64,000 nucleotides of DNA, taken from assembly GCA_036925085.1 (NCBI GenBank), contig JAUPFP010000032.1, positions 1,775,501 to 1,839,500 of the forward strand. The letters are read 5' to 3'. Shown piece by piece: positions 1 to 10,504 of this stretch. A model generated the notes under the pieces. It saw nothing but the letters and a program-made list of their open reading frames with translations. It did not search any database and had not been told where the DNA came from. A program made the translations under genes and the position numbers. Each line of letters opens with the position of its first letter. Position 1 is the first letter of the stretch. The stretch is from Brachycybe producta. Lineage: Eukaryota > Arthropoda > Diplopoda > Playtdesmida > Andrognathidae.

Positions 1-119
1 TGACTTGGAATACCACCTGGTGACAAATAAAGAGTGTTTCTGCAAACAGTTGGTAGCAGTGACAATGACAAAAAAGAAATAAACATTGCGGTAGGCGGGA
101 TCTTCGATTTATGATGGCG

Positions 120-985
120 GATACTTAGTTGCGAGCGTTTCGGTCCACGAAAGACCGCAAAGGGATGTTACATAAAATGTCGCAAAAGACCTGGAGACAT
201 ATCCAATTCTGCAGAGACAATGAAAGAGCTCACGCAGACCGATAGCGTTACTGAAATGCCGGTGGCGCTTCATTGGGATAGTTTAGCTCATCGTAGATCA
301 GAAATTAGTTTATGTATGTTTAAGAAAATTGTATGTGGTCAATGTCCCAAACCACAGTCTAGTGATATATGTAAAGGCTTGAGTAAAGGCCTTGAGTGTG
401 GTCACCCCTTCTGACATGCAATGCTTTAAGTAAAGCATTGTATGTTGAAAGGGTTGACCCCACTCAAGGTGTATTAGAGATTTTTTGCCAAGACTAACTC
501 TTATTATTGGTCTTTTTCCCCCGAGATTTATACGACACTGGACTGGTCTTCCTAAACAGGCTATTGATGATGTCATTAAAAAAATTGTGGGTTTAAATTT
601 TTCATGACTGCATTTATATTTTACATCTTCCAGCACTTGGATCTTAAGAGGCTACATCACAAAATTACTTCACAAAAATCTCTGCAAAGAGCGCTGGCAT
701 CGATCAGCATATATTTAAGGTGCACATTGCACTTTGAACCATCAAAATTGGACAACTTTAAATATGAAAAATAAACATATTACCGCGACTTGTGTATTTT
801 AAAAATTAACATTTTTTCTTTAACAATCGGGTCTACGGGCTCAATAGAAAAACGATGCTAGCGCTCTTTGCGGAGATTTTTCGAAGTAATTTTGTGGTGT
901 AGCCTCTTAACGTTCCTCTGGCATAGGCCAATCTGGCTGCTTGCAGAGTATTTTTTTGTAATTGTAATTAGATCCTTAGGTAAGT
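120..985 (+). mobile_element. CR1/L2-like LINE, 3' end fragment with a foldback element inside
   Basis: The 220-600 stretch encodes a decayed C-terminus of a non-LTR reverse transcriptase. The residues WDSLAHRRSEISLCMFKK and CPKPQSSD match the better copy at 32690-33250 (WDSLLARRSDFNLNIFN and CPKPTSSK). A second piece near 530-600 reads RFIRHW..LPKQAIDDVI, the end of the ORF. Frameshifts separate the pieces. The 3' UTR resumes after 911 and ends near 945-985 with the GGCTGCTTGCAGAGTA motif that also ends the copies at 17270, 32520 and 45560. A TTAA-flanked palindrome (643-911) splits the 3' UTR. It is inactive and 5'-truncated. Confidence 0.8.
640..914. mobile_element. TTAA-flanked foldback element, short copy (family TTAA-1)
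   Basis: The left end reads TTAAGAGGCTACATCACA and the right end is its inverse, TGTAGCCTCTTAA. The arms share GAGCGCTAGCATCG and its inverse CGATGCTAGCGCTC. TTAA at both borders fits target-site duplication of TTAA, as in piggyBac-type transposition. No coding capacity is present. This copy is about 270 bp, whereas the copies at 12605, 37688, 44674 and 57405 are about 700-800 bp, so it is an internal-deletion form. It sits in the 3' UTR of the LINE, so it is younger than that insertion. Confidence 0.75.
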
Positions 986-1428
986 AGGGGTAAGATGACT
1001 TATGACCCACCCTGTACACTTGTAGGATATGGATTGTGTTGTTATTGTAAAGTTTTTTTCCAGGTAATTTCTATTAAAACCTAATAACAATAATGTATGT
1101 AAACATGATTATATGTCATATATATATGACACATCTATAAACCCGTGTTTGCAACGTGATTGGGGGGGGGGTGTTGATTTAGAAAGATTGAGGTTTTGTG
1201 CTTTTTTAAACTGTGTGTAAATGAACCTTTTTCTTCTCTCTGTGAGTTTTGTTGAGCTGTCAATGTAGTTTTTCTGTGAATTCTAGGATTTTTTTTGGTT
1301 GTTTGTGTGTGTGGGGGGGGGGGGGGGGGGTAATCATAAACTGTAGGCTTGCAAAAATCTGCATAAATAATTACATATATTAGACTAGAGGAGTCACCAA
1401 ACTTTTTTAATAAATGGGCCATGTATAT
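985..1428. other. AT-rich spacer with a G homopolymer
   Basis: No gene is visible. The stretch holds TA-rich runs near 1120 and a pure G run of about 20 bases at 1313-1331. The minus-strand open frame across it is proline-rich only because of the G/C run and resembles no known protein. Confidence 0.6.
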
Positions 1429-2973
1429 TAAGGCCTTATTTCCATAAGGGTGAAAATGTTCACCTTGTAAAAATTTCAACTGTTGAAAAATAACAGTTGT
1501 TTACTATGTGAGAAAATGTGTTTATGCATTTCCATTAGTAGGAGAAAAGAAATTCGATACGACGACTAATAACAGAACAAACGTGGCCCCTGCTTAGTCA
1601 TCATTATGGTTTGGTTCATTATGTTAGGCCAATTAAAGTGAGAAAACCACATTCGCTCTACCAATTGAACTAAAAAATAAATGGCCGTTTCACGTCAACA
1701 TTTACATCGAAACGGCTATTAGTTGGCTAAAATAACATCACCTGATAGGAGAAAAGCCATTCAATAGAACGCCCTCAATTCCAAAAAAAGCACAAATATT
1801 CGCCTAAAAAGAGGTTTTAAAAAGTCGAAATTGATTTAACTTTTGTTTTAAACCTTCTTTTTTGGTGAATATTTGTACTTTTTTGGGTCTGGTCGCCATC
1901 TTTCTTTTCTCTTCATTTTTGGTGAGTGTTTTTTTCATCGATTTTTCTTCAATTTCTCATTATTTCAGGAAAATTAATGCATTTTAATTAGTTGTAGGAT
2001 ATACAGGGTGTCCATAAAGTATTTCCCTGATTACAAAAATCCACTGTACACAAACTATGCAAAGTACAAGAAAACGGTTTTCACTTATTTGTAGCCACAC
2101 TCATAAAGTTTTTTTCCTGTCCGGTTTTCCAGCCTGTAAACAGTCCAGGCGGCGCTGCGGTCATCAAAACCAAAACGGCGTCGTTGCAGGAGAAAGTGCA
2201 ATGTGTTTTGTGGTTTCATGAAACGAAAGGAATATCGACGAGAGCCACTGGATGTTAAAAGCATTAAACAGTGGTATCTGAAGTTTAAAGAGACTCGTAG
2301 TGTTGGAGATTTGAAAAGAACTGGGCGACCAACTGTGACTCAAGCCAATGTTGTTCTCTTTAAACTTCAGACAAACCTGTTTAATGTTTTTAACATCTGG
2401 TGGTTCTCGTAGATATTTCGTTCTAAAGTTTCGCTGAACCGTACTAGTTGCCGATTTCGTTTTATGAAACCACAAAACACATTGCGCTTTCTCCTGCAAC
2501 GACGCCGTTTTGGTTTTGATGACCTCGGCGCCACCTGGACTGTTTACCGTGGCTGGAAAACCGGGCAGGAAAAAAACTTAATGAGTGTGACTACAAATAG
2601 GCGAAAACCGTTTTCTTGTACTTTACATAGTTTGTGTACAGTAGATTTTTGTAATCAGGGAAAGAATTTATGGACACCCTGTATTTAACTATAGTTTTAC
2701 AGAAAAAAATAACGCAGTTTCGATGTAAATATTGACGGGAAACGGCCATTTATTTTTTAGTTCAACTGGTAGAACGAATGTGGTTTTCTCACTTCAATTG
2801 GCCTAACATAATGAACCTAACCATAATAGTGAATAAGTGGGAAGCCACGTTTGTTCTGTTATTAGTCGCTGTATCGAATTTCTTTTCTCCTACTAATAGA
2901 AATGCATTAACACATTTTCCCCGTAGGAAACACTGTTATTTTTCACCAGTTGAGTTTTTCACGGAGGCCTTAA
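1429..2973. mobile_element. Large palindromic element, family GGCCTT, copy 1, carrying a nested element
   Basis: The ends read TTAAGGCCTTATTTCC on the left and GGAGGCCTTAA on the right. Long inverted arms flank the centre: for example GGAGAAAAGAAATTCGAT at about 1550 is mirrored near 2870-2895, and TGGTTTTCTCACTT at 2778 mirrors AAGTGAGAAAACCA at 1637. A foldback mariner-like element lies at the apex (2004-2681). The same element occurs at 14426-16024 with a different insert at nearly the same place. No transposase of its own is visible. Confidence 0.7.
2004..2681. mobile_element. Foldback Tc1/mariner-like element with duplicated DUF4817-type helix-turn-helix arms
   Basis: The termini are perfect inverted repeats (TACAGGGTGTCCATAAA and its inverse) flanked by TA at 2002-2003 and 2682-2683, the target duplication of the IS630/Tc1/mariner superfamily. 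The plus strand at about 2200-2360 encodes REPLDVKSIKQWYLKFKETR and DLKRTGRPTV, which resembles the N-terminal helix-turn-helix (DUF4817-like) of some mariner transposases. The minus strand of the other arm (about 2499-2350) encodes the diverged counterpart REPPDVKNIKQVCLKFKE. Thus the 5' coding part was duplicated head to head and the DDE catalytic region lost. Family assignment is from motif memory, not a search. Confidence 0.75.
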
Positions 2974-3560
2974 GGTGGATTTACACCGGAGATAACATTG
3001 CTGAAAACATGTGTTATTAGTAGGGCTCGGATTTTTATGCAATTTCAAACAAATGTTTCTCTAATTGTGGCCAAAGTGCCAATTGTAAAGTAAACATCAT
3101 CCTCATTAGACCAAATGCAATTTTTTTCTGATAAAAAGGGGGCTGGTTAGAGGCTAGATGTCTGGTTTTTATCAGTTGGCAACTGGAGAGTTCTAGTCTC
3201 TAACCAGTGTTTTTCATTGAAGAAAAAAAAACAATTGTTGGATGATCCAAATGGAAGAATGTTGGCTCTTGGGCCACAGATTGAGAAACATTTGCTTGTT
3301 ATTGCATACAAATCCGAGCCCTAGTTATTAGCAATGTTTTTAACAAATATTAACAAATCGGCCTATAAAGTGTTATTAACATTTGTTGATAACATTTGCT
3401 ATTAAAGGTTTAAATACACCGGAGGTAACATTGCTGAAAATACGTGTTATTAGCAATGTTTTTTAACAAATAGGCCAATAAAATATTAACTTTCGTTATC
3501 AACCATTTGTTGATAACATTTGCTATTAACATTGTAAAAAAATCTCTAAAAATGTTAATA
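2974..3560. mobile_element. ATAACATTTG-rich palindromic element (family GTTATTAG) with a nested hAT-like element
   Basis: The stretch starts with GGTGGATTTACACCGGAGA and consists of alternating AACATTTGTTGATAACATTT-type words in both orientations. Related copies are at 45985-46625 and 58573-59040. At 3020 it is interrupted by the TAGGGCTCGG element, whose 8-bp target duplication GTTATTAG comes from this repeat. No coding capacity. Confidence 0.6.
3021..3323. mobile_element. hAT-like MITE, family TAGGGCTCGG, copy 1
   Basis: The ends are TAGGGCTCGGATTTTTATGC and its inverse GCATACAAATCCGAGCCCTA. Exact 8-bp direct repeats GTTATTAG flank it (3013-3020 and 3324-3331). An 8-bp duplication is the rule for hAT transposons. 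Internally it is one imperfect palindrome (TTCTCTAATTG and its near-inverse near 3055, loop near 3190). Other copies: 9583-9890, 9968-10316, 24440-24622, 33653-33935. Confidence 0.78.
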
Positions 3561-3603
3561 ACATTATGCTATTCATTTTTGTCAATGTCATTTTCCAAGG
3601 CCT

Positions 3604-3773
3604 GAGGCCTTGTTTCCATTGGAGTGAAAATTTGAACATTTTGAAAATTTCTAAGGGTGAAACGTGGCTCCCACCTATGATAGGTGAATAGGCGAGGGCC
3701 ACGTTTGTTCTGTTTTTCACCAGTTGAAATTATCAAAATGTACAAGTTTTCAATCCAATGGAAACAAGGCCTT
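3604..3773. mobile_element. Short foldback MITE, family GGCCTTGTTTCCA
   Basis: The ends are GAGGCCTTGTTTCCATTGGA and its inverse (CCAATGGAAACAAGGCCT). The arms contain AAATTTTCAC-type words and meet at GGGCCACGTTTGTTCTGTT. This is the small form of the element whose 1.5-kb copies lie at 1429 and 14426; further copies are at 61466-62065. Confidence 0.7.
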
Positions 3774-5030
3774 ACAGAGCACTCACTGAGAAGAAGGGAC
3801 AGTGTCAGTTTCAAAAATACAAGAAAAATGATTATATACAGTTGATTAATTGAAAATTAATCAATATATTGGTTTTATTTGCCTACTATAGTGGTTTCCA
3901 TTTTTTTCTGTTTGTGCGTGTGTGTGCACGCGCGCACGTCACACATTATTGTGTAATAAATAATTTATATAATGAAATTAATGATGATTAACCACAAAAC
4001 TTTTCTTCAAAATATTTATGCGTTTTATGCAAATGAACAACAAACCCACCATAAATTTATTTCAATACAATCTGTTGCTTTTTGGATGTATTATGTTGTT
4101 CCGGAGGAGCACATAGATCCTACAGGATACTGCAAAGCAAGGGAAAAGGGAATTTTTTTGTGTGTCTGTATGTATGGATGTCTGGGTGTTATTTCTCCAG
4201 AACAAATATAGATATTTTGATGCGGTTTTTTCCATAATGTTCTTCAATGTGTAAACATGAACATTCTAAAAAATCAAATGAATCCATTGAGTAGTTAATT
4301 AATTATAATGAAATCTTCTAAGTGCATGTCACCTATAGCTTCATAACATTTTTTGGAGCTCATTTTTTCAACACGTTTAAATATATTTCATTTATGTAAA
4401 TGAAACAAAATTAAATCAAAGAATTTTAAGTTTATCTTTATTCATAACTATTGTAGTTTATTTGAAATTTAATGAAGTTTTTTTCTGTAAAACTTTATTA
4501 AATTTTCTATTGAACCTGACAAAAAAAAACCTAATTGAGGGCCACAACTAGCTCGCGGGCTGCAGATTGATAACCCTTGAGATGGGTGATATTTTTGTGG
4601 AACTCCTCAAAATTACAGGTTATACTAGTATCATAAGAAATAATTATATGTATACATATATTGTCTGCAATTTGTATTGATTTACAGCTTGACACTTCTT
4701 AACATGACATTAAATATGGAAGACCCATTTTTTTTTGTTAAATTTAAGACAATGGCTGCTAATGAGATAGCTGAGGTTCTTTTCTTCTTTTTTTTTTTGA
4801 AGTTTTTATAGTAGGTTGTCAATTTGCCATTTAAAACCCTGAACATTGTCATGGGTTCGAGGGAGCTGGAGTTGTGAGGTTGCAAGAAAGTAGTAATTAA
4901 TTTGTTCAGGTTTTTTTCAACCCAACTTTTTTTTTCTCACTTGTTATTTTTTTTAAAGGGGAGGATAAGCAACAAAATAAAATAAATCCAAGTATGATTA
5001 TTATTAATTGATGAGTTTATTTTTGTCATT
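3774..5030. other. AT-rich intergenic DNA without a recognised feature
   Basis: No gene or clear terminal repeats are seen. A short purine/pyrimidine alternating stretch (GTGCGTGTGTGTGCACGCGC) lies at about 3914-3940, a possible Z-DNA tract. The remaining sequence is A/T homopolymer-rich. Open frames here are short and resemble nothing. Confidence 0.5.
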
Positions 5031-5134
5031 CAATCCATTGTGAAGTCTCCACACTGCAGAGTTAGTTCATTCTGTTGAAATGTTATACCTACCGAGTCCT
5101 GTAAATGCCATACAGTGAAAATAATTTTCATTGC

Positions 5135-6250
5135 AGTTGACACTTTTTTCTGACATTGACACTTTTTTCTGTCAATTGACACTTTTTTTCTGACATTGAC
5201 ACTTTTTTCTGTCAATTGACACTTTTTTCTGCCAATTAACACTTTTCTGTCAATTGATACTTTTTTTCTGTCAATTGATACTTTTTCTGTCAATTGACAC
5301 TTTTTTCTGTCAATTGACACTTTTCTGTCAATTAACACTTTTCTGTCAATTGACACTTTTTTCTGTCAATTGACACTTTTTTCTGTCAATTGACACTTTT
5401 TTCTGTCAATTGACACTTTTTTCTGTCAATTGACACTTTTTTCTGTCAATTGACACTTTTTCTGTCAATTGACACTTTTTTCTGTCAATTGACACTTTTT
5501 TCTGCCAATTAACACTTTTCTGTCAATTGATACTTTTTTTCTGTCAATTGATACTTTTTTCTGTCAATTGACGCTTTTTTCTGTCAATTGACACTTTTTT
5601 CTGTCAATTGACACTTTTTTCTGTCAATTGACACTTTTTTCTGTCAATTGACACTTTTTCTGTCAATTGGCACTTTTTTCTGTCAATTGACACTTTTTTT
5701 CTGTCAATTGACACTTTTTTTCTGTCAATTGACACTTTTTTCTGTCAATTGACACTTTTTTCTGTCAATTGGCACTTTTTTCTGTCAATTGGCACTTTTT
5801 TCTGTCAATTGGCACTTTTTTCTGTCAATTGACACTTTTTTCTGTCAATTGACACTTTTTTTCTGTCAATTGACACTTTTTCTGTCAATTGACACTTTTT
5901 TCTGTCAATTGACACTTTTTTCTGCCAATTAACACTTTTCTGTCAATTGACACTTTTTTTCTGTCAATTGACACTTTTTTTCTGTCAATTGACACTTTTT
6001 TTCTGTCAATTGATACTTTTTTCTGTCAATTGATACTTTTTTCTGTCAATTGATACTTTTTTCTGTCAATTGATACTTTTTTCTGTCAATTGACACTTTT
6101 TTTGTCAATTGACACTTTTTTCTGTCAATTGACACTTTTTTCTGTCGATTTACACTTTTTTCTGTCAATTGACACTTTTTTCTGTCGATTGACACTTTTT
6201 TCTGTCGATTGACACTTTTTTCTGTCAATTGACACTTATCTGTCATTGAC
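5135..6250. repeat. 21-bp minisatellite with a GTCAATTGAC core
   Basis: About 50 tandem units of TTTTTTCTGTCAATTGACAC, 20-22 bp long, vary mainly in the T-run length and in single substitutions (GATAC, GGCAC, TTAAC). Each unit holds the palindrome GTCAATTGAC. Two minus-strand open frames (5030-5356, 6046-6252) reading SIDRKK/QLTEKS repeats are by-products of the array: they follow the unit length and have no flanking exon signals. Higher-order blocks recur: the variant units TGCCAATTAACAC plus TCAATTGATAC appear at about 5229, 5504 and 5925. Confidence 0.92.
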
Positions 6251-6289
6251 AAACAAATTTTCTCCGAGTGTAGCTCCGCTGAGATCGTT

Positions 6290-6775
6290 TTTGGTTTAAA
6301 AAATGGTTTTTGAACGGTTTTTGTCCAGTTATGAACATAAAATTAATAGAAAAATAATTGCACGTGCAAAGCTTATAAAAAGGAATCACCATGAAGTTGA
6401 TACATTAATGCACGTGCCATTTTTTTTGTTATTGCTCTAAATCATCTTTAACGAGAGTTTGTCAAACGTTTCTTGGATGGTTTTTTGGTCTGGATTTAAC
6501 ATGGAGTTAAAAAAACATACGATATTGAACATTATTAAAAAAAATAGAAGGACCCTTTCAAATTTTTTTAAAAAGGAATCATCGTAAAGCCAATACATGA
6601 AAGCACATGCTAATTATTTTGTTATCGCTTTAAATAATTTTTAAAGTGAGTTCTTCAAACTTTTGTGGGACAGTTTTTTTTATCCTACGGGATTTAACAT
6701 GAAGTTAAAAAAATTACGATTTTAAGCATTATTTAAAAATAGAAGGACCTTTTCAAAATTTCTATAAAATGACCA
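6290..6775. repeat. Diverged tandem dimer related to the interior of the TTAA-1 family
   Basis: Two units of about 200 bp start near 6377 and 6569 and share AAAAAGGAATCA, GCACGTGC/GCACATGC, GGATTTAACATG and ATAGAAGGACC. The order of words (CACGTGC, then GTTTAACAT, then AATAGAA) parallels the interior of the TTAA-flanked foldback elements, so this is likely an old relative. No ends can be fixed. Confidence 0.45.
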
Positions 6776-7351
6776 TTTAATCAACAATACTTTCTATTGC
6801 ATTTTGAGCTTTAATGTATCTTCATTGAACGTTTGCGAGGCTATTTCTTGCAATTTTAGTAACACCCTATGGAAGGTGTATCTAGGCTCTTAACAGTTAT
6901 TACTTCTGCCAAAAGAGGCTATCTTGGACACCAAAGGAGGTTCTGCTTTGCTGTGTGTCTCGGCATGTGAGGTCACCCACCCGTGTGTGCGTGGCTTCAC
7001 ACATATCCACAAAAAAAAGTGTGTAAAAAAAAGGGAATCCAAATCATTAGCAAAACAAAAATATCACTTTCTGTTTCAGATGAAAATAAACAAAAAAATA
7101 AAACAGATTTCATTTATCTCAATTTATTTATTTTTGGAAGAATTTCATATATAGGCCTATTTATATAATTTTCAATGTCAATGGGAATTGGGGTTCATTT
7201 CTTGTGAATCTACAAAGTTACAAACTAGGAAGACATGAGGCAGAAATTGTCAAGGGTATACATGAATGCAGTGATGTTGCCAAGCCCCTTATATTAGAAA
7301 TTATAAATTTGCAAAAATATAAGTTTGTGTTCCTCTACTATCAACAAAGTG

Positions 7352-8217
7352 GCTAAAGCCCCTATCACACTAGCAACTTTTAATGCAATTCAACTTGCAA
7401 ATGCAACTTGTGATGTGACTTGCAACTGGAACTTTTGTAATAAACTTCTATATCACACATGAAACTAGTTTTACAACCAAGTTTCAATCAAGTCCATTCA
7501 AAACTTGTTTTGTGTCCACATTGTGGGGAAGCCATTATAATCACATGACAAGAAGTTCATAAACCAGAAGTGATGAAACCGGAAATTTATTTCGGGCAAA
7601 CAGCCTGATTGGTTGTTTGTCAGAAAGTTACATGAAAAGTCTCTCAAAGTGGAACATGTGCAACTCAATGCGACTTAAGTTTGACACTAGTTGAAAAGAA
7701 AGTTTTATCAGGTTGCATATCATATCACAGCTATAAACAAAGGTGTTGCATGTCATGTTTCAAGTTTTATTGCATCAAAGTCTCATCAAAAGTTGCTAAT
7801 GATAGGTGGCTTGAGTTACACTAGTTGAAATGAAAGTTTTATCAGGCTGCATGTCATATGACAGCTATAAACAAAGAAGTTGCATGTCACGTTGCAAGTT
7901 TTATTGCATCAAAGTCTCATCAAAAGTTGCTAGTGATAGGTGGCTTGAGTCACACTAGTTGAAATGAAAGTTTTATCAGGTTGCGTGTCATATCACAGCT
8001 ATAAACAAAGAAGTTGCATGTCACATTGCAAGTTTTATTGCATCAAAGTCTCATCAAAAGTTGCTAGTGATAGGTGGCCTGAGTCACACTAGTTGAAATG
8101 AAAGTTTTATCAGGTTGCGTGTCATATCACAGCTATAAACAAAGACGTTGCATGTCACGTTGCAAGTTTTATTGAAACAAAGTGTCATCAAAAGTTGCTA
8201 GTGTGATACAGGCTTAA
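7352..8217. mobile_element. Element with terminal ATCACACTAGCAACTTTT repeats and four internal tandem units
   Basis: The left end (about 7355) reads CCTATCACACTAGCAACTTT and the right end (about 8190) is its inverse, AAAAGTTGCTAGTGTGAT. Four head-to-tail units of about 130 bp begin near 7684, 7818, 7956 and 8086, each with CACTAGTTGAAATGAAAGTT and GCTATAAACAAAG. The units differ by few bases, so the array is recent. No open frame of interest. Confidence 0.65.
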
Positions 8218-8615
8218 AAGGCATCTGATATTATGTTTTTGATATTATGTTAATATTTTTTTTTTTTCTTATTAGGCCTAGTTGCTTGAAATTGTCTTGT
8301 GGGGTCTCTTTCGCAGAAATCAACCAATAGAGACTGGGAAAAGCCCCCCACCCCTCCCCTCTTCCTCCTCTATCCCACAATCCATTTGAAATTATTGAAG
8401 TTTAACCCATTTTCTAAAAGGAGTTTGAAAAGAAGTATAAAGATAATGTTGATGTTATGAAATAGAATATTTATCTAAAATTATGACACAATATTCAAAT
8501 GTTATCAAGAAAAAATCATGGTTCAGTGAATTCAACATGTGTGTTTGTGCTAATGAGAAGCAAAACAAAAACAAACAAATCAGCAAAAATCATAGACAAT
8601 GAGAGGCTCAACAGT
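8218..8615. other. Spacer without recognised features
   Basis: The stretch holds a C-rich run near 8346-8375 and AT-rich sequence. I see no exon, tRNA or paired termini. Confidence 0.4.
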
Positions 8616-8624
8616 TGCCTCTCA

Positions 8625-8965
8625 CTGTAACTTGAACCTTGTGACGTCAGAGGGGTTGATTAAAAAAACCGTAGGGAAAAATCGAAAAATCGAAAAAAAA
8701 TCAAAAAACCGAAAAAAATCAAAAATATCAAAAAATGTTTAAATTTCCAATAGTTTAGTTTTTTTAATGTAATTTTCGATTTTTTTTTTTGGGGGGGGGG
8801 TTCGTTTTTTTGTCGAATTTTCGATATATCGTTAAAATCGATTTTTCCAAAATGTCGAATTTTCGATATATCGTTAAAATCGATTTTTCCGAAATATCGG
8901 ACCGATATCGATTTTTCCGAAATATCGGACCGATATCGATTTTTCCGAAATATCGCCAATCCTAG
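8625..8965. mobile_element. ATCGATTTTTCCGAAATATCGG-type element within a TGACGTCA-type MITE end
   Basis: The left part (8625-8660: CACTGTAACTTG, then GTGACGTCAGAGGGGTTGAT) matches the end of the palindrome at 46768-46888. It is followed by AAAATCGAAAAA-rich sequence and repeated TTTTTCCGAAATATCGG words ending CGCCAATCCTAG. A similar block lies at 41465-41692, in a cathepsin D intron, ending CGCCAGCCCTAG. It looks like a non-autonomous DNA element rich in TCGA/ATCGAT palindromes. Confidence 0.5.
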
Positions 8966-8974
8966 AGGACGACA

Positions 8975-9168
8975 TACAGGCATTTCTACCCAGCACTAAA
9001 ATTTCGTTTGCCCCGCCCTTTTATGAGCGTCATGAATTTCTAATTGGTTAGTTACTTGGCCTAATGTCACGTGCCCCGCCCTTTTCAATTTCTAATTGGT
9101 TGATATTTGGTCTGACGCTCATAAAAGGGCGGGGTAAGCGAAATTTTAGTGCTGGGCGGAGATGCAGC
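8975..9168. mobile_element. GGCTCCGCC-superfamily palindromic MITE (type C), copy 1
   Basis: The left arm ACAGGCATTTC..CCCAGCACTAAAATTTCG and the right arm CGAAATTTTAGTGCTGGGCGG are inverse. The core has the shared words CCGCCCTTTTATGAGCGTCAT, AATTTCTAATTGGTT and TCACGTG. Other type C copies: 16862-17010, 26418-26615, 27294-27484, 27751-27921 and 63100-63288. Confidence 0.7.
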
Positions 9169-9582
9169 TGTAGAGGACATAGTGGAAACTGTTGTCGAGA
9201 TAAAGTTCTCATGTGTATAACCACCGCTCAATGTCATATTTATAGATTGTTTTCCTAGTAGGCTATTATGGGAATAAAAGCACGTGACCTCCCCTAATAA
9301 GAATCAGTGCAACCTTCTAGAAAAGGGCCAAAAAGCGTTTGACCTACTGTAGCTACTTATGGAAAATATTTATCTCGTAAAAAAAAAAATTATAGATTTC
9401 ACAGTCAAAACTGCAGTTTAAAAAAATATTACTCTTCATATTATTCTATGCTAGCTTCAGTTACAACTGCAATAGCTATGTATAATACAAGATTGGCGCA
9501 GATAAAACGCGTTCTGCTTAAGAAATGAATATCTCAGAAACAATAAAAAAGCTTCAAAATTGAAATTTTAGAAAGTTATTTT
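9169..9582. other. Spacer without recognised features
   Basis: AT-rich DNA with no paired termini or coding signature that I can see. Confidence 0.4.
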
Positions 9583-9890
9583 TAGAGATCGGATTTGTAT
9601 GCATTGTAAAACAAATGTTTCTCAATCTTTGGCCCAAGTGCCAATCGTCAAAACTCGTTTAGATCAACCACCAGTTAGTGGTTTTTTTCAATCAAAACAC
9701 TGGTTAGAGGCTAAAATTCTAGTTGACTAACTGCTGCAAGCCTTTTTGATTAGAAAAAAGCATAATTAATTGTGGTTGCTCTAATAATAATGATGATGAT
9801 GATTTTAACACAATTGGGCCAATTGGCACTCGAGCCACAAATTGAGAAACATTTGCTTGATATTGCATAAAAATCCGAGCACTAATTATA
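9583..9890. mobile_element. hAT-like MITE, family TAGGGCTCGG, copy 2
   Basis: The left arm contains GGATTTGTATGCATTG and CAAATGTTTCTCAATC. The right arm contains GATTGAGAAACATTTG and ATAAAAATCCGAGC. The arms are inverse, with a central GGTTAGAGGCTA region as in the other copies. The very ends are eroded. Confidence 0.65.
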
Positions 9891-9967
9891 AAATTTCTTC
9901 ATAGACAAGAACGCGTTTTACGTGCGCCACAAGGTTTATATAAACGAGTACCCTATGGATTTTATTC

Positions 9968-10210
9968 ATTAGTATAGGGCTCGCCGGCTCGGATTTTTAT
10001 GCAATATCAAGCAAACGTTTCTCAATCTGTGGCCCAAGTGCCAAATGTGAAGTAACAATTCTATTTAGATAAACCGACAATTATGTTGTTGTTTTTTCAA
10101 TCAAAAAGACTGGTTAGAGGCTAGAACTCTTAGTTGGCAACTGATAGTACGTAGACATCTAGTCTCTAATCAGTCTTTTTGATTAGAAAGAGCATAATTG
10201 CAGCTGCTCT

Positions 10211-10264
<54 letters not shown>

Positions 10265-10316
10265 CTTCAAACTTGACACTTGGGCCACAGATTGAGAAAC
10301 ATAAAAATCCGAAGCC
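9968..10316. mobile_element. hAT-like MITE, family TAGGGCTCGG, copy 3, with an internal ATG trinucleotide run
   Basis: The inner ends are TAGGGCTCG at about 9974 and GAAGCCTA at about 10311, flanked by the 8-bp repeat TTCATTAG (9966-9973 and 10317-10324, with two extra bases at the left). A pure (GAT)n run of about 17 units at 10208-10263 has grown from the GATGATGATG present in this place in other copies. Confidence 0.7.
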
Positions 10317-10504
10317 TATTCATTAGATAAAAAATTGCAAGGTTGCAGCTCTGACTGCAGTTATGACTACACCAGCTATTCATTAGCATAAAGAAATGCT
10401 TTTAGGATAAAAGATGGGGTTTTTGGAAGGTTGAAATAAAAAAAAAATGAAGAGAACACTTTTGTTTTCACAAAGTGCAATTAATTTGCCAAAAAGCTCA
10501 GGGT

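Noticed and set aside
5135-6250. CRISPR-like array
   Set aside because: Units are contiguous without unique spacers and the window is eukaryotic.
5030-6252. Open frames with SIDRKK/QLTEKS repeats
   Set aside because: They follow a 21-bp minisatellite, have no splice or start context, and exist only because 21 is a multiple of three.
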